Assembly: GCF_039912695.1 (NCBI RefSeq)
Contig: NZ_JBDSPJ010000023.1
Location: 62,001-126,000 of the forward strand
Reading direction: 5' to 3'
Length of the DNA: 64,000 nt
Source: Pseudolysinimonas_A sp039912695
GTDB lineage: Bacteria > Actinomycetota > Actinomycetes > Actinomycetales > Microbacteriaceae
Position numbers and translations under genes: made by a program. Below are positions 51,652 to 62,761 of this stretch, piece after piece. The notes under the pieces were generated by a model, which made no database searches, was not told where the DNA came from, and worked only from the letters and a program-made list of their open reading frames with translations. How positions within the stretch are numbered: position 1 is the first letter of the stretch; every line of letters begins with the position of its first letter.

Positions 51652-51753
51652 TGTGTGTGTTCCCTTCGGGAATTTTGATGTGTCGTTACAGGACGAGCCG
51701 GTGAAGGCCCGTCCCGACGGTAAGAACGCCGCGTGACCAGCCTTTGGGTGGAC

Positions 51754-51771
51754 GGTAAACGCGAGGTTAAC
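51754..51771 (-). promoter_or_regulatory. PHO-box-like direct repeat upstream of pstS
   Basis: On the minus strand GTTAACC-TCGC-GTTTACC is two 7-nt units spaced by 4 nt, matching the actinobacterial PhoP box (GTTCACC-type repeats of 11 nt). It is about 30 nt upstream of the TACCGT -10 at 51717-51722, suitable for activation at phosphate starvation. No phoPR gene is in this window. Confidence 0.65.
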
Positions 51772-51816
51772 GACGGCCGAACGGCGCGCGCGCCCAGCTG
51801 GGAGAACGCTCGAAGG

Positions 51817-52751
51817 TTAGACCGCAGGACCGTGGATCTCGACCGCAATGATGCCGCTGGAGGGGTCATCGACGGGGATGTGTAACACGGCGTATTCGCC
51901 GGTCGCCAGAGCAGACGCGCGCTGAAGCCGGGCACTGTCAGGCGTACCCGTCGCTCGGGCAAGAGAATGGATGATCTGGGGCAACACCGGCCCGTGGCTG
52001 CAGAGCACCGCGGTGACGCCCTTGCGCAGTCGCTTCTCAACGAGCTTGCGCACGGCTGCGCCATCGGCGTTGAAGGCCTCCTGGCTGATCTCGCCCTTCT
52101 GCGCCACGTCGAGGCCGGTGATTCGGGCGGTGGGAGCGATCGTGGTGACGCAACGAACCGCAGTCGAGGAGATCAGCTTCGCGGGGCGGAAGGCCGCGAC
52201 GGCGGGAGCGACGCTGATCGCTTGAGTCTCGCCGCGAGGCAGCAGCGGTCGCGTGGAATCCGGGCCATTCCAGGTTTCGGGCGGCGTCGCCTTGCCATGC
52301 CGGAGGGCGATGATCGCGAAAGTGCGCGCGCGACCCTGGGCCGCGAGGTCGGCGAAACGATCGACGATGTCGACGTCGTGGGGGTAGCTGAGACGGATGC
52401 GCGCCTTTTTGATGCTCATCCAGGCGAGTTGATCGATTTCGTCGTTCGAGACGAAGGTGGAGTTCTCGATGGCCAGCCGGTCAACCTCGGCAGCCCAGTA
52501 GTAGACGACTTTCGATCGCCCGTTCGGCAGGTCGTACTCAACCACCCCGAGTGGCACTCCGAGTCCGACGATCAGCCCGGTCTCTTCAGCGATCTCGCGC
52601 ACGGCAGTCTCGGGCAGCGTCTCGCCAGGATCCACCTTCCCTTTCGGGAGCGAGACATCTTTGTGCTGGGTGCGAAGCACCACCAGGATGCGGAGTTTGC
52701 CCTTGCCCGTGATCTTCCAGCAGACCGCTCCTGCCGCAAGGACTGGCTCGG

Positions 52752-52755
<4 letters not shown>
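51817..52755 (-). CDS. MutT1-type Nudix hydrolase fused to histidine phosphatase domain
   Basis: The 312-residue protein joins a Nudix domain (residues 1-135; box GETLPETAVREIAEETGL after PKGKVDP) to a histidine phosphatase domain beginning IIALRHGKAT (the RHG motif). This two-domain form is the actinobacterial MutT1, shown in mycobacteria to clean oxidised guanine nucleotides and diadenosine polyphosphates. The C-terminal domain keeps its RHG and a second His (LCSHGPVLPQ). GTG start overlapping the ppk stop by 4 nt. Confidence 0.93.
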
Positions 52756-54938
<2,183 letters not shown>

Positions 54939-54993
54939 CGCTCCATCATGTCAGCCGCACGTGAATGGCGGATGAACTCGACTACCGTCAAGC

Positions 54994-55527
54994 ATGCGAC
55001 TCGACCTTCAAGAACTCTGCGTCGGGCCTCTGACAGCACGTGATCTGCCTGAGTTCGTCGCCTACCGGAGTGATCCGCGGGTGGCGCGGTACCAGAGCTG
55101 GTCTCCCGACTACACCCTCGACGACGCCCGCCGGCTACTCGACGATCAGGCTGGATGGGACTTTCCGCCGGCGGGTGAATGGATGCAGTTGGGGGTTACC
55201 TCAGCAGGCACCCTGGCGGGCGACGTCGCCGTGCACCCGCTTGCGGATCAACCGGACTGCTACGAGTTCGGCGTGACCTTCGCGCCCGCGACTCAAGGCC
55301 GAGGTCTCGCGACGCGAGCTGTGGCGGGCGTCATTGACCATCTCTTCCGGGATCGTGGCGCTCACCGAGTGTTCGCCCAGTGCGACGAGCGCAATACGGC
55401 GGTGAAGCGTCTTCTGGAGCGGGTCGGTCTTCGCCAGGAAGGGGTGGCCGTTGAAGCCGACTGGTTCAAAGGCGAATGGAGCACCCTCGAAACCTGGGCC
55501 CTCCTGGCCCGCGAACGCGTCGCCTGA
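54994..55527 (+). CDS. RimJ/RimL-type GNAT acetyltransferase
   Basis: The 177-residue protein matches the RimJ/RimL branch of GNAT enzymes: LGPLTARDLPEFVAYRSDP-like N terminus, PATQGRGLATRAVAGVIDHLF for acetyl-CoA and FAQCDERNTAVKRLLERVG. The substrate may be a ribosomal protein or a small molecule. A TACCGT lies 5 nt before the ATG. It diverges from ppk and is convergent with glnR, 12 nt apart. Confidence 0.87.
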   Translation: MRLDLQELCVGPLTARDLPEFVAYRSDPRVARYQSWSPDYTLDDARRLLDDQAGWDFPPAGEWMQLGVTSAGTLAGDVAVHPLADQPDCYEFGVTFAPATQGRGLATRAVAGVIDHLFRDRGAHRVFAQCDERNTAVKRLLERVGLRQEGVAVEADWFKGEWSTLETWALLARERVA

Positions 55528-55539
55528 TAGGCCGAAAGC

Positions 55540-56223
55540 TCAGGAGACGGGCGCGAGCCGTTCTTCGTCTTCGTAGACGTTGAAGCGGTAGCCGACGTTG
55601 CGCACCGTGCCGATCAGCGACTCGAGGTCGCCGAGTTTGGCGCGCAACCGACGCACGTGCACGTCGACGGTTCGCGTGCCGCCGAAGTAGTCGTACCCCC
55701 ACACTTCGCTCAGCAACTGTTCACGGGTGAATACCCGCGACGGGTGGCTCGCGAAGAAACGCAACAGCTCGAATTCCTTGAACGTGAGGTCGAGCGGCCG
55801 GCCGTGCACCTTGGCCGAGTAGGAGGCCTCGTCGATCACGACACCGGATGCGTGAATCTTGGAACCGTTCTTCTCTTGAGCCAGTCGCCCGATCACGAGC
55901 CGGATGCGGGCATCCACCTCGGCGGGACCGGCGGACTCGAGGATGACGTCATCCACGCCCCAATCGGCGGAGACGGCGGTGAGCCCACCCTCGGTGAGGA
56001 CCAGCACCAGGGGAACGTTGATTCCCGTGGTGTTGAGGATCTTGCACAGCGATTTGGCGCTGGCCAGGTCTTGACGGGCGTCGACGAAAATCAAATCCGC
56101 GGTGGGAGCGTTGATGAGTGCCGCAGGCTGGGCGGGGATGCTCCGGGTGCGATGTGACAGCAACCCCAGGGCGGGCAGAGCGTCGCCATCGACCGCAGAG
56201 GTCAAGATGAGCAACTGAGCCAA
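55540..56223 (-). CDS. glnR: Nitrogen regulator GlnR
   Basis: The 227-residue orphan response regulator has an atypical receiver domain: VDARQDL (D48) is kept but the acidic pocket seen in normal receivers is missing, as in known GlnR. A winged-helix domain follows with LTFKEFELLRFFASHP and RTVDVHVRRLRAKLGD. VLVLTEGGLTAVSADWGVDD closely resembles the Streptomyces protein. GlnR controls ammonium assimilation genes. The start is TTG 56223 with GGAGG about 8 nt ahead on the minus strand. Confidence 0.93.
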   Translation of the reverse strand: MAQLLILTSAVDGDALPALGLLSHRTRSIPAQPAALINAPTADLIFVDARQDLASAKSLCKILNTTGINVPLVLVLTEGGLTAVSADWGVDDVILESAGPAEVDARIRLVIGRLAQEKNGSKIHASGVVIDEASYSAKVHGRPLDLTFKEFELLRFFASHPSRVFTREQLLSEVWGYDYFGGTRTVDVHVRRLRAKLGDLESLIGTVRNVGYRFNVYEDEERLAPVS

Positions 56224-56284
56224 GCGGAAACCTCCAAAACGCCTACTCGACAGTGTAGGGACACTGGCGGGATGTCTCAGTGTG

Positions 56285-57790
56285 CTAGATATCCTTCGCG
56301 GTGTACGTCCCTACCCCGAACGTTGCCGCGATCGAGCCGTTCCATGAGTCGACAAAGGCCTGCTTGGCCGCTTCCGCCTGGTCCGCGATGTTGAGCGCGT
56401 TGCGATAGGTGCCCTTGCCATTGCTGCAATCGCCCGATGACATGATCTGCGCGGCATCGACGTACCCGAGGTCAGCTTGTTGGGAGAGTTGGATGGCGGA
56501 GGTCAGCTGAGCGAGCAGATTGTCGCCGCCGGGCACCTGATCGACCGGCGTCGAGTGGAGCGCGTCGAGGAGGTCGGTGCGCGCCTGGGTCAGGGTCTGA
56601 AGCGCCGCGACGTCATCACTCGACACCGAGCAGGCATTGAGCGGGGCGAGCACTGAGTTCACCGCCGAACGTGCCTCGGCCGACTTCTCCAGGATGGCGA
56701 CGAGGTAGCCGACTTGGTCCTCTGCCGTGCTTCCCGGAGCCGCGACGCCGTAGGCACCGGTGCCCTTGCCCTGGCCGCCCACCCCGGAACCCGCGAAGTA
56801 GTTCGAGGTGACGGAAAAGCGGGTGGAGTAGCCGTCATCCGCGGGCGTGAATTGCACGAGAGCCGGCGCAGCGCTGACGCAGACCTCGGATTCGTTCTCG
56901 TCGGTGCCGCAGTATCGGCCACCCGAGAGGTTGAGGTTGCCACCCGAGCCGGAGCGTGACCCGTCGAGATAGCTGAAACTGGTCGGCTGTTCGCTCGAAA
57001 TCCCACAGATGAGCAACCAGCCGCCGGACCATTGGGAGAGCGAGAGCGGGTAACTGCCGGATGGGCACGCCGCGATGCCGGATGCCGCGGGGGGTTCACC
57101 GCTGGCATCCCCGAAGTCGCTGTTACCCCAGGATGTCGCCGCGATCCCGTCGGAGCCGTTGGGCAACCAGACCACCCAGCCACCGAAACCCACCTCGGCG
57201 AGACTCGACGAGTAGCCGGTGGGAGTTGAGGTGACGTCCTCACTTTGCGCCAACGATCCACCGTTGGCGACGATCATGACGTATCCGCCGCTCTCGAATT
57301 TGCAGACCAGAGTGGCGCCGCCATCCCAGTTCGACCACATGACCTGGGTCGAGCCGCTCGGACACGCGACTGTCGCCGCGGCCCCGCCGTCGGAGTCCCC
57401 GCCGTCGGAGCCGCCGTCGGCGAAGAATGTCGGCGCAGAGCCGCGGTAGGCGAACGCCACGACAGCGACGACGATGACCAGGATGAGGGTGAACGCACCA
57501 ATGCCGATTCCGACGAGCGTCTTTCGCGCCGGTGCCGGTGGCGGCGGGATGTGCTCCGCCTCCGCCGTAGCTAGCAGCGGGGTCCGCCTTGTCAGCGTGA
57601 CCGCCGCTGCTGGCGACAGGGGAACGGCACGGTGGGCTGCCAGCCACGCCACCAGATCGGGGTAGACGTTGGGGTGCGCGGTGATCTGCGGCGCCAGGTC
57701 GGGGAAGGCGTGCGCGATCTCCGCTAACCGCGCGGGCTCGGTCGCGGGATCGCCCAACTCCGTCAGCGAAATATCGCGATCGATCGCCAC
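56285..57790 (-). CDS. Membrane-anchored protein with LRV-like N-terminal domain
   Basis: The 501-residue protein has an N-terminal helical region (about 8-60) with DPATEPARLAEIAHAFPDL and HPNVYPDLVAWLAAH, typical of variant leucine-rich repeats in Actinobacteria. A Pro-rich linker and one membrane helix (about 91-115) come next. An extracellular part contains Gly/Asp-rich low complexity (DGGSDGGDSDGG) and repeated modules with Cys, Trp and Gly (ACPSGSTQVMWSNW; ACPSGSYPLSLSQW). It has no signal peptide, so the N terminus is inside. The role is unknown. Confidence 0.75.
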   Translation of the reverse strand: MAIDRDISLTELGDPATEPARLAEIAHAFPDLAPQITAHPNVYPDLVAWLAAHRAVPLSPAAAVTLTRRTPLLATAEAEHIPPPPAPARKTLVGIGIGAFTLILVIVVAVVAFAYRGSAPTFFADGGSDGGDSDGGAAATVACPSGSTQVMWSNWDGGATLVCKFESGGYVMIVANGGSLAQSEDVTSTPTGYSSSLAEVGFGGWVVWLPNGSDGIAATSWGNSDFGDASGEPPAASGIAACPSGSYPLSLSQWSGGWLLICGISSEQPTSFSYLDGSRSGSGGNLNLSGGRYCGTDENESEVCVSAAPALVQFTPADDGYSTRFSVTSNYFAGSGVGGQGKGTGAYGVAAPGSTAEDQVGYLVAILEKSAEARSAVNSVLAPLNACSVSSDDVAALQTLTQARTDLLDALHSTPVDQVPGGDNLLAQLTSAIQLSQQADLGYVDAAQIMSSGDCSNGKGTYRNALNIADQAEAAKQAFVDSWNGSIAATFGVGTYTAKDI

Positions 57791-57936
57791 GGGTCCCTTT
57801 CGAGTTGGGTGCGGCCTCGGGTCGGGTCACCCTCTGCTCGGCTGAGGCCAGCGTATCGGCGCGGCGAGGTCGCGGGAGGCGTTCTGGGCACGTGGGTGAC
57901 GCCTCCACGGGCACCTGGTCGGCGCGGCTGGTGGCC

Positions 57937-57942
57937 TATCCT
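57937..57942 (+). promoter_or_regulatory. -10 element TATCCT, leaderless spacing
   Basis: TATCCT is followed by exactly 6 nt and the GTG at 57949. Confidence 0.5.
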
Positions 57943-57948
57943 GAGGAC

Positions 57949-58230
57949 GTGTCTTGGCGATCCCGAAGCGTCCCCCCGGTGTGGGTCGCCGCCCTCGTTG
58001 GCGCGGTGCTGGTGGGAATCTTCGCCGGCGCGGCCTTCCTCTCCTGGCTTCCCGTCGTGCTCGCCATCGTCGTGTTGTTGACGTTTGTCATTCAGCTCTC
58101 CTTGCAGCGCAAAGATGGCCTGGTGAATCGCATCATCGCGAGCATCGGAGGCTCGCTCGCGCTGCTCGCGGTCGCGACTGTCGTGCTGCTCCTGCTGAAC
58201 CCGGGTTCGCTCGATAGTCTGGGTGCATGA
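57949..58230 (+). CDS. Small three-helix membrane protein
   Basis: The 93-residue protein (VSWRSRSVPPVWVAALVG) has three hydrophobic helices (about 11-33, 34-52 and 66-84) and a basic loop (LQRKDGLVNR). No motif is recognised. The GTG at 57949 is preferred to upstream in-frame starts, as it follows a -10 at leaderless distance and gives a positive-inside N terminus. Its stop TGA shares one base with the next start. Confidence 0.68.
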   Translation: MSWRSRSVPPVWVAALVGAVLVGIFAGAAFLSWLPVVLAIVVLLTFVIQLSLQRKDGLVNRIIASIGGSLALLAVATVVLLLLNPGSLDSLGA

Positions 58231-58337
58231 TGCTCGCCTTGGAACTCTCCTTCATCGGACTCCTCGGCTTGGCAGTTCTCGCGATCGGGTTTGTCTCACT
58301 CGTCGTGCTCTACAACCTGTTCCGCGGCCAGCGCTAA
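58230..58337 (+). CDS. 35-residue membrane protein
   Basis: A complete reading frame of 35 codons (M-L-A-L-E-L to F-R-G-Q-R) starts with ATG at 58230, the last base of the preceding TGA. It has one hydrophobic helix (about 5-29) and a basic end, giving an N-out/C-in single-pass form. Its start/stop coupling with the preceding gene, and its clean end 8 nt before the FABP-like gene, support a real gene. Such short proteins often serve as regulators or subunits of larger membrane complexes. No homologue known to me. Confidence 0.6.
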   Translation: MLALELSFIGLLGLAVLAIGFVSLVVLYNLFRGQR

Positions 58338-58345
58338 GGCTCGTC

Positions 58346-58957
58346 ATGTTCGAACTCGACGCCGCAGTACCGGCGGAGATCGTTCCCCTCTCCTGGCTCC
58401 TCGGAGTGTGGGAAGGCAGCGGAGTGATCGCCTACACGGTGGGGGATGTCGTGCGCGAGTACGAGTTCGGGCAGCGGGTCGCCTTCACCCACGACGGCGG
58501 CACCACCGTGCAGTACGTCTCCAGTAGCTGGCTGCTCGACGACTCGATCGACGTCACCGAGCGCACGCCGCTGTTTTCTGAAATTGGATACTGGCGCCTC
58601 TCTCGGCAGCTCGGCGCCGCAGACCAAGGCCCGGGGATGTTGCCCGGAGTCGGGGACCCTCTCTTTACGAACGCCGATGACGTTGAAACGCTGCGCAACG
58701 CGACCGGCGGTTTCGATCTCGAGGTGACGATCCTGCATCCAACCGGGGTCAGCGAGCTCTACCTGGGCACGGTGACCGGACCGCGCATCGAGCTGGGAAC
58801 GGATGCGGTGATGCGATCCGCGACAGCGAAGGAGTACGCCGCAGCGACCCGTCTCTACGGTCTCGTCGACGATCACCTGCTCTGGGCCTGGGATATCGCC
58901 GCCCTCGGCCAAGATCTGCGCACTCACGCCTCAGGACGGCTTGCTCGTGTCGAGTGA
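58346..58957 (+). CDS. FABP/nitrobindin-like beta-barrel protein
   Basis: The 203-residue protein has the nitrobindin-type motif LLGVWEGSGVI and a beta-barrel pattern, ending with HLLWAWDIAALG. Actinobacterial members are labelled FABP family (former DUF1794), and some bind heme. In many actinobacteria this gene lies just before ygfZ, as it does here. The ATG at 58346 fits the family start. No signal peptide; cytoplasmic. Confidence 0.85.
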   Translation: MFELDAAVPAEIVPLSWLLGVWEGSGVIAYTVGDVVREYEFGQRVAFTHDGGTTVQYVSSSWLLDDSIDVTERTPLFSEIGYWRLSRQLGAADQGPGMLPGVGDPLFTNADDVETLRNATGGFDLEVTILHPTGVSELYLGTVTGPRIELGTDAVMRSATAKEYAAATRLYGLVDDHLLWAWDIAALGQDLRTHASGRLARVE

Positions 58958-60035
58958 GCCGAGTGTCGTGCGTGACCCGTTCACGTCTCGCCCCGGCGCC
59001 GTGGGGGAGCCGCCCCAGCACTACGGATCGCTCCTTGCCGAGCAGCGTGAACTGGCCGCAGGCCGTGCCATCGTCGACCTCGCCGACCGTGAGGTTCTCT
59101 CTGTCACGGGCTCTGACCGGTTGACCTGGCTCGACTCACTGCTGTCGCAGAGTCTCGCGCGGCTCGCGCCCGGTGAGTCGGCAGAAGCGCTCCTGCTCGA
59201 CCCGAGTGGACGGATCGAGTACGCGGTGCGCGTCGTCGACGATGGCGAGACCACCTGGCTGTTGATGGATGCCGGCACGAGTGCCGGGCTGCTGACCTTC
59301 CTCGATCGGATGCGGTTCACCCTCCGGGTCGAGGTTGCCGACCGATCGGCGCAGTACGCGACGATCGGCGCGCTCGGTGCCGCGGCAGAGGACCTCGGCT
59401 CTTCTCACGTCACCTGGCGTGACTCGTGGTCGTCGGTCGCGCCGGGCGGTCATCAGTATGCGGCGGTTGACGAGCATCCCGCCACCGACTGGGCCTACTC
59501 CGAGACTCTCGTGCCGAGGGATGCCCTCGCCGCGTTCGCTGATCGGCCCGCGGCCGGCATCCTCGCTCTCGAAGCGCTCCGCATCGCAGCCTGGCGCCCG
59601 CGCGCGCTGACCGAACTTGACGCCACGGCGATTCCGCACGAATTCGACTGGATGCGCTCCGCGGTGCACCTGGCAAAGGGGTGTTACCGCGGGCAGGAGA
59701 CTGTCGCGAAGGTGCACAACCTGGGTCATCCCCCGCGTCGTCTGGTGATGTTGCACCTCGACGGGTCCGACAGCGCCCCGGTCGCGGCTGGTGACCAGGT
59801 CGCGAATGGTGACACGGTGGTCGGCCGGATCACGGCATCCGCTCTGCACTATGAGCTGGGCCCGATCGCGCTCGCCCTCGTTAAAAGGGCGACGGATCCA
59901 GCGGCAACCTTGACGGTAACCACTTCGGATGGTGTCGCTGTTGCGGCGGCGCAGGAGGTCATCGTCCCTCCCGACGCCGGAGCCGAGGCGAACGTTCCGA
60001 GGCTTCCGCGCCTCGGCGCTGTTCGACGCGAATGA
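58947..60035 (+). CDS. ygfZ: YgfZ-type folate-binding Fe-S maturation protein
   Basis: The 362-residue protein has a GcvT-like fold and the signature KGCYRGQETVAK near residue 247, which contains the functional Cys of YgfZ/IBA57. It helps mature or repair some iron-sulfur enzymes using tetrahydrofolate. The start is probably GTG 58947 (VSSEPSV), overlapping the preceding gene by 11 nt; a TTG 58941 is also in frame. It ends overlapping the FUSC gene by 4 nt. Confidence 0.9.
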   Translation: MSSEPSVVRDPFTSRPGAVGEPPQHYGSLLAEQRELAAGRAIVDLADREVLSVTGSDRLTWLDSLLSQSLARLAPGESAEALLLDPSGRIEYAVRVVDDGETTWLLMDAGTSAGLLTFLDRMRFTLRVEVADRSAQYATIGALGAAAEDLGSSHVTWRDSWSSVAPGGHQYAAVDEHPATDWAYSETLVPRDALAAFADRPAAGILALEALRIAAWRPRALTELDATAIPHEFDWMRSAVHLAKGCYRGQETVAKVHNLGHPPRRLVMLHLDGSDSAPVAAGDQVANGDTVVGRITASALHYELGPIALALVKRATDPAATLTVTTSDGVAVAAAQEVIVPPDAGAEANVPRLPRLGAVRRE

Positions 60036-61138
60036 CCTCTGACGGCGCGGGGCTGCGCAGGCTCGAGCGCCGCATCCGCCGTCGGCTGGATGTCGCGGTG
60101 GCCGCCCGTCGGGTCTGGGAGTCGTTGCCGGCGATCATCCAAATCACGGCGGCCGTAGCAGCGGCCTACGCGATCGCGCACTACGGACTCGGGCACGCGA
60201 CGCCCATCCTCGCGGTAACGGTGACGATCAACTCGCTCGGCTTCTCGCGGGATGCACGTCCGCGGCGGGTCGCCGAGACCCTCCTCGGCATCCTGCTCGG
60301 GGTCGCGCTCGCCGATGTCCTCACGATCTTTCTCGGCAGCGGAATCTGGCAACTCGTCGTGGTGCTGCTGGTCGTCTTCATCACCGGCCGGATCGTGTCT
60401 CCCAACCCGGGGTTCGCGCTCGCCGCGGCGTTACCCTCGGCTCTCGTGGTGCTCGTGCCGGTCACCGGAAGTCCTTTCACGCGCACGCTCGATGCCGTGG
60501 TCGCAGGCGCCGTCGCTCTTCTCGCGACGGCGCTGTTGCCCCGCGATCCCGGCCGGGCCGCCGCGCGTGATCGCACCACGCTGTTCTCGGTCCTGGTTGA
60601 GTCGATGGGGTCGATTGTCGACTCCCTCGACGACGCCGATACGGCCGCCGGGGAACTCGCCCTGACCCGACTCCGGCGTACCCAGCCCCTCGTCGATGCC
60701 TGGCGCACGTCCCTGGACACCGCGATCTCGGTCGCCCGGGTGTCGCCGTATCTGCGGGCGCGGCTGCCCGACTACAAGCGAAACGCCCGCGCCGTCGAAG
60801 CGGCCGACCTCGCGTCTCGGCACCTGCGCACCCTCGCGCGACGCGTTGAGTTTCTGGTGCGCGACGGCGAACATCGCCCGGCGATCGCGGAACTCGTCGC
60901 GACCGCCGCGACGGGAGTCAGGCTGCTCGGGGAGGAGCTGGCCGACCCGCAGGTCGCGGGGGCGGCCCGGTCGCTGCTGACTGACCTGGCTCGCCGACTC
61001 GATCCTGCCGTGGTGATCCCGGCGGCGGGGCTCGCTGACGCCGCCGTCGTGCTGATGTTGCGTCCGCTGGCCGTCGACCTCCTCGCCGGCACCGGGATGC
61101 CGCTCGACGACGCCCGCGCCCTGCTCCCGATGATCTGA
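60032..61138 (+). CDS. FUSC-family membrane protein
   Basis: The 368-residue protein has a block of five to six membrane helices (about 35-165), followed by a cytoplasmic helical domain (about 170-368). Aromatic-acid exporters and related FUSC proteins share this layout: small amphipathic helix, the TVTINSLGFSRDARPRRV loop, then helices. It may export an aromatic acid or other anion. ATG 60032 overlaps the ygfZ stop by 4 nt. It is convergent with the methyltransferase gene. Confidence 0.8.
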   Translation: MTSDGAGLRRLERRIRRRLDVAVAARRVWESLPAIIQITAAVAAAYAIAHYGLGHATPILAVTVTINSLGFSRDARPRRVAETLLGILLGVALADVLTIFLGSGIWQLVVVLLVVFITGRIVSPNPGFALAAALPSALVVLVPVTGSPFTRTLDAVVAGAVALLATALLPRDPGRAAARDRTTLFSVLVESMGSIVDSLDDADTAAGELALTRLRRTQPLVDAWRTSLDTAISVARVSPYLRARLPDYKRNARAVEAADLASRHLRTLARRVEFLVRDGEHRPAIAELVATAATGVRLLGEELADPQVAGAARSLLTDLARRLDPAVVIPAAGLADAAVVLMLRPLAVDLLAGTGMPLDDARALLPMI

Positions 61139-61159
61139 CCCCCGTCGGTCAGACCTCGC

Positions 61160-61951
61160 TCACGTGAGCGGCGCGACCGCGGTCCAGTCGAGGGTGAGTT
61201 CTCCTAAACGCCAGCGCGCTCGTGAGTCGCGCACCGGCCAGCCCAGAGCGCGGAGGGACTCGGCCACGGCGATCCATCGCTGTGTCGGCCCATAGACGCC
61301 GAGCGGGGCGTGGGTCGCCCACAGGCGGTCGAGGGCGACCAGGAGTTCGTGCACCGGTTCGCCGTCGACGTTGCGGTGGATGAGTGACTTCGGCAGCCGT
61401 TCGGCGACGATCGACGGCTGCTCGAGAGCATCCAATCGAAGTGAGATCGTGAACGTCTGCGGACCGTCGGGATCGAGCCCCACCCAGGACGCAACCCGAC
61501 CCAACTCGTTGCAGGTGCCCTCGACGAGCAATCCGCCGGGTTGGAGGCGCCCGCCCATCGTCGCCCAGGCCGCGGCGACCTCGCCTTCGTCGTACTGGCG
61601 CAGCACGTTGAGGGCCCGGATGATGGCGGGCTTGCGTCCACCGGGCAGCGGGGTCTCGAAGCCGCCGAGGTGAAACTCGACGCCATCCCGAGCCGCGGCT
61701 GATGCGATCCGCACCCGCTCGGGGTCGATCTCGATGCCGACCACCCTGACGTCAGGGCGAACCCGCGCGAGCCGGTCGCGCAACTCAAGGGTCGTCGTCG
61801 CGGAGGCGCCGTAGCCGAGGTCGACGACTGTGGGATCCTCGGCGCGACGTAAGACCGGTTGCACGGCGATCCAGCGGTCGATGCGGCGCAGCCGGTTGAC
61901 ACCGGTCGTGCCGCGAGTGATCCGTCCACTCGGAACGGATGCGCGGGCCAT
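61160..61951 (-). CDS. Class I SAM-dependent methyltransferase
   Basis: The 263-residue protein has the SAM-binding motif VVDLGYGASATTTLEL at about 41-56, an acidic second strand (VVGIEIDPERVRIA) and RALNVLRQYDEGEV. The rest lacks specific recognition motifs, so its substrate is unknown. ATG 61951 is chosen because CAGAAT lies 6 nt before it on the minus strand, and homologues start here; the frame is open further across the gpmA promoter. Confidence 0.8.
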   Translation of the reverse strand: MARASVPSGRITRGTTGVNRLRRIDRWIAVQPVLRRAEDPTVVDLGYGASATTTLELRDRLARVRPDVRVVGIEIDPERVRIASAAARDGVEFHLGGFETPLPGGRKPAIIRALNVLRQYDEGEVAAAWATMGGRLQPGGLLVEGTCNELGRVASWVGLDPDGPQTFTISLRLDALEQPSIVAERLPKSLIHRNVDGEPVHELLVALDRLWATHAPLGVYGPTQRWIAVAESLRALGWPVRDSRARWRLGELTLDWTAVAPLT

Positions 61952-61957
61952 TCCTCG

Positions 61958-61963
61958 ATTCTG
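61958..61963 (-). promoter_or_regulatory. -10 element CAGAAT of methyltransferase gene, leaderless spacing
   Basis: On the minus strand CAGAAT is followed by 6 nt and the ATG at 61951. It lies 18 nt from the divergent gpmA -10. Confidence 0.4.
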
Positions 61964-61981
61964 CCGGTGTCGGCGCTTGCG

Positions 61982-61987
61982 TAGGCT
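61982..61987 (+). promoter_or_regulatory. -10 element TAGGCT of gpmA, leaderless spacing
   Basis: TAGGCT is followed by 6 nt and the ATG of gpmA at 61994. The short divergent gap of 42 nt must hold both promoters. Confidence 0.55.
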
Positions 61988-61993
61988 GGCGGC

Positions 61994-62740
61994 ATGGCCA
62001 CCCTCATCTTGCTGCGGCACGGAAACTCCGACTGGAACCAGAAGAACCTCTTCACCGGATGGGTGGATGTGCGGCTCTCCGAGCAGGGTGTGATCGAGGC
62101 GCAGTGGGCTGGCGAACTGCTCGCCGCGTCGGGGCTGGCGCCGGAGGTTCTCTACACGAGCGTGCTCACCCGGGCGATCCAGACCGCCAACCTCGCGCTT
62201 GAGGTCGCCGACCGGCTCTGGATTCCGGTGAAGCGCTCCTGGCGGTTGAACGAGCGGCACTATGGCGCGTTGCAGGGGCTCGACAAGGCCGAGACTCTCG
62301 CGAAGTACGGCGAGCATCAGTTCATGGAATGGCGCCGCAGTTTTGACGTACCGCCGCCGCCGCTCGCCGATGACGCCGAGTGGTCGCAGGTGGGCGACGA
62401 ACGCTACGCCGACATCCCGGATGCCGAGCTGCCGCGCACCGAGAGCCTCAAACTCGTCATCGATCGGATGCTGCCCTACTGGGAATCAGACATCACGAAG
62501 GACCTCGCGGCGGGCAAGACCGTGCTCGTCACGGCTCACGGAAACTCGCTGCGCGCGCTCGTCAAGCACCTCGACGACATCCCCGACGACGAGATCGCGG
62601 AGCTCAACATCCCGACCGGTATTCCGCTGGTCTACGAGTTGGATGACGCCTTCCGCCCGACCGGCCCGTCACGCTACCTCGACCCGGATGCCGCCGCAGC
62701 GGGAGCGGCCGCGGTCGCCGCACAGGGTCAGAAGAAGTAG
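61994..62740 (+). CDS. gpmA: 2,3-bisphosphoglycerate-dependent phosphoglycerate mutase
   Basis: The 248-residue enzyme interconverts 3- and 2-phosphoglycerate in glycolysis. LILLRHGNSDWNQKNLFTGW holds the phospho-His, LNERHYGALQGLDK and VLVTAHGNSLRALVKHL (second His) are conserved. Length is typical except for an Ala-rich tail of about 18 residues. The ATG at 61994 has a leaderless -10. It ends 21 nt from a convergent membrane-protein gene. Confidence 0.95.
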   Translation: MATLILLRHGNSDWNQKNLFTGWVDVRLSEQGVIEAQWAGELLAASGLAPEVLYTSVLTRAIQTANLALEVADRLWIPVKRSWRLNERHYGALQGLDKAETLAKYGEHQFMEWRRSFDVPPPPLADDAEWSQVGDERYADIPDAELPRTESLKLVIDRMLPYWESDITKDLAAGKTVLVTAHGNSLRALVKHLDDIPDDEIAELNIPTGIPLVYELDDAFRPTGPSRYLDPDAAAAGAAAVAAQGQKK

Positions 62741-62761
62741 CGCGACCCACGAAGTAGAGCG

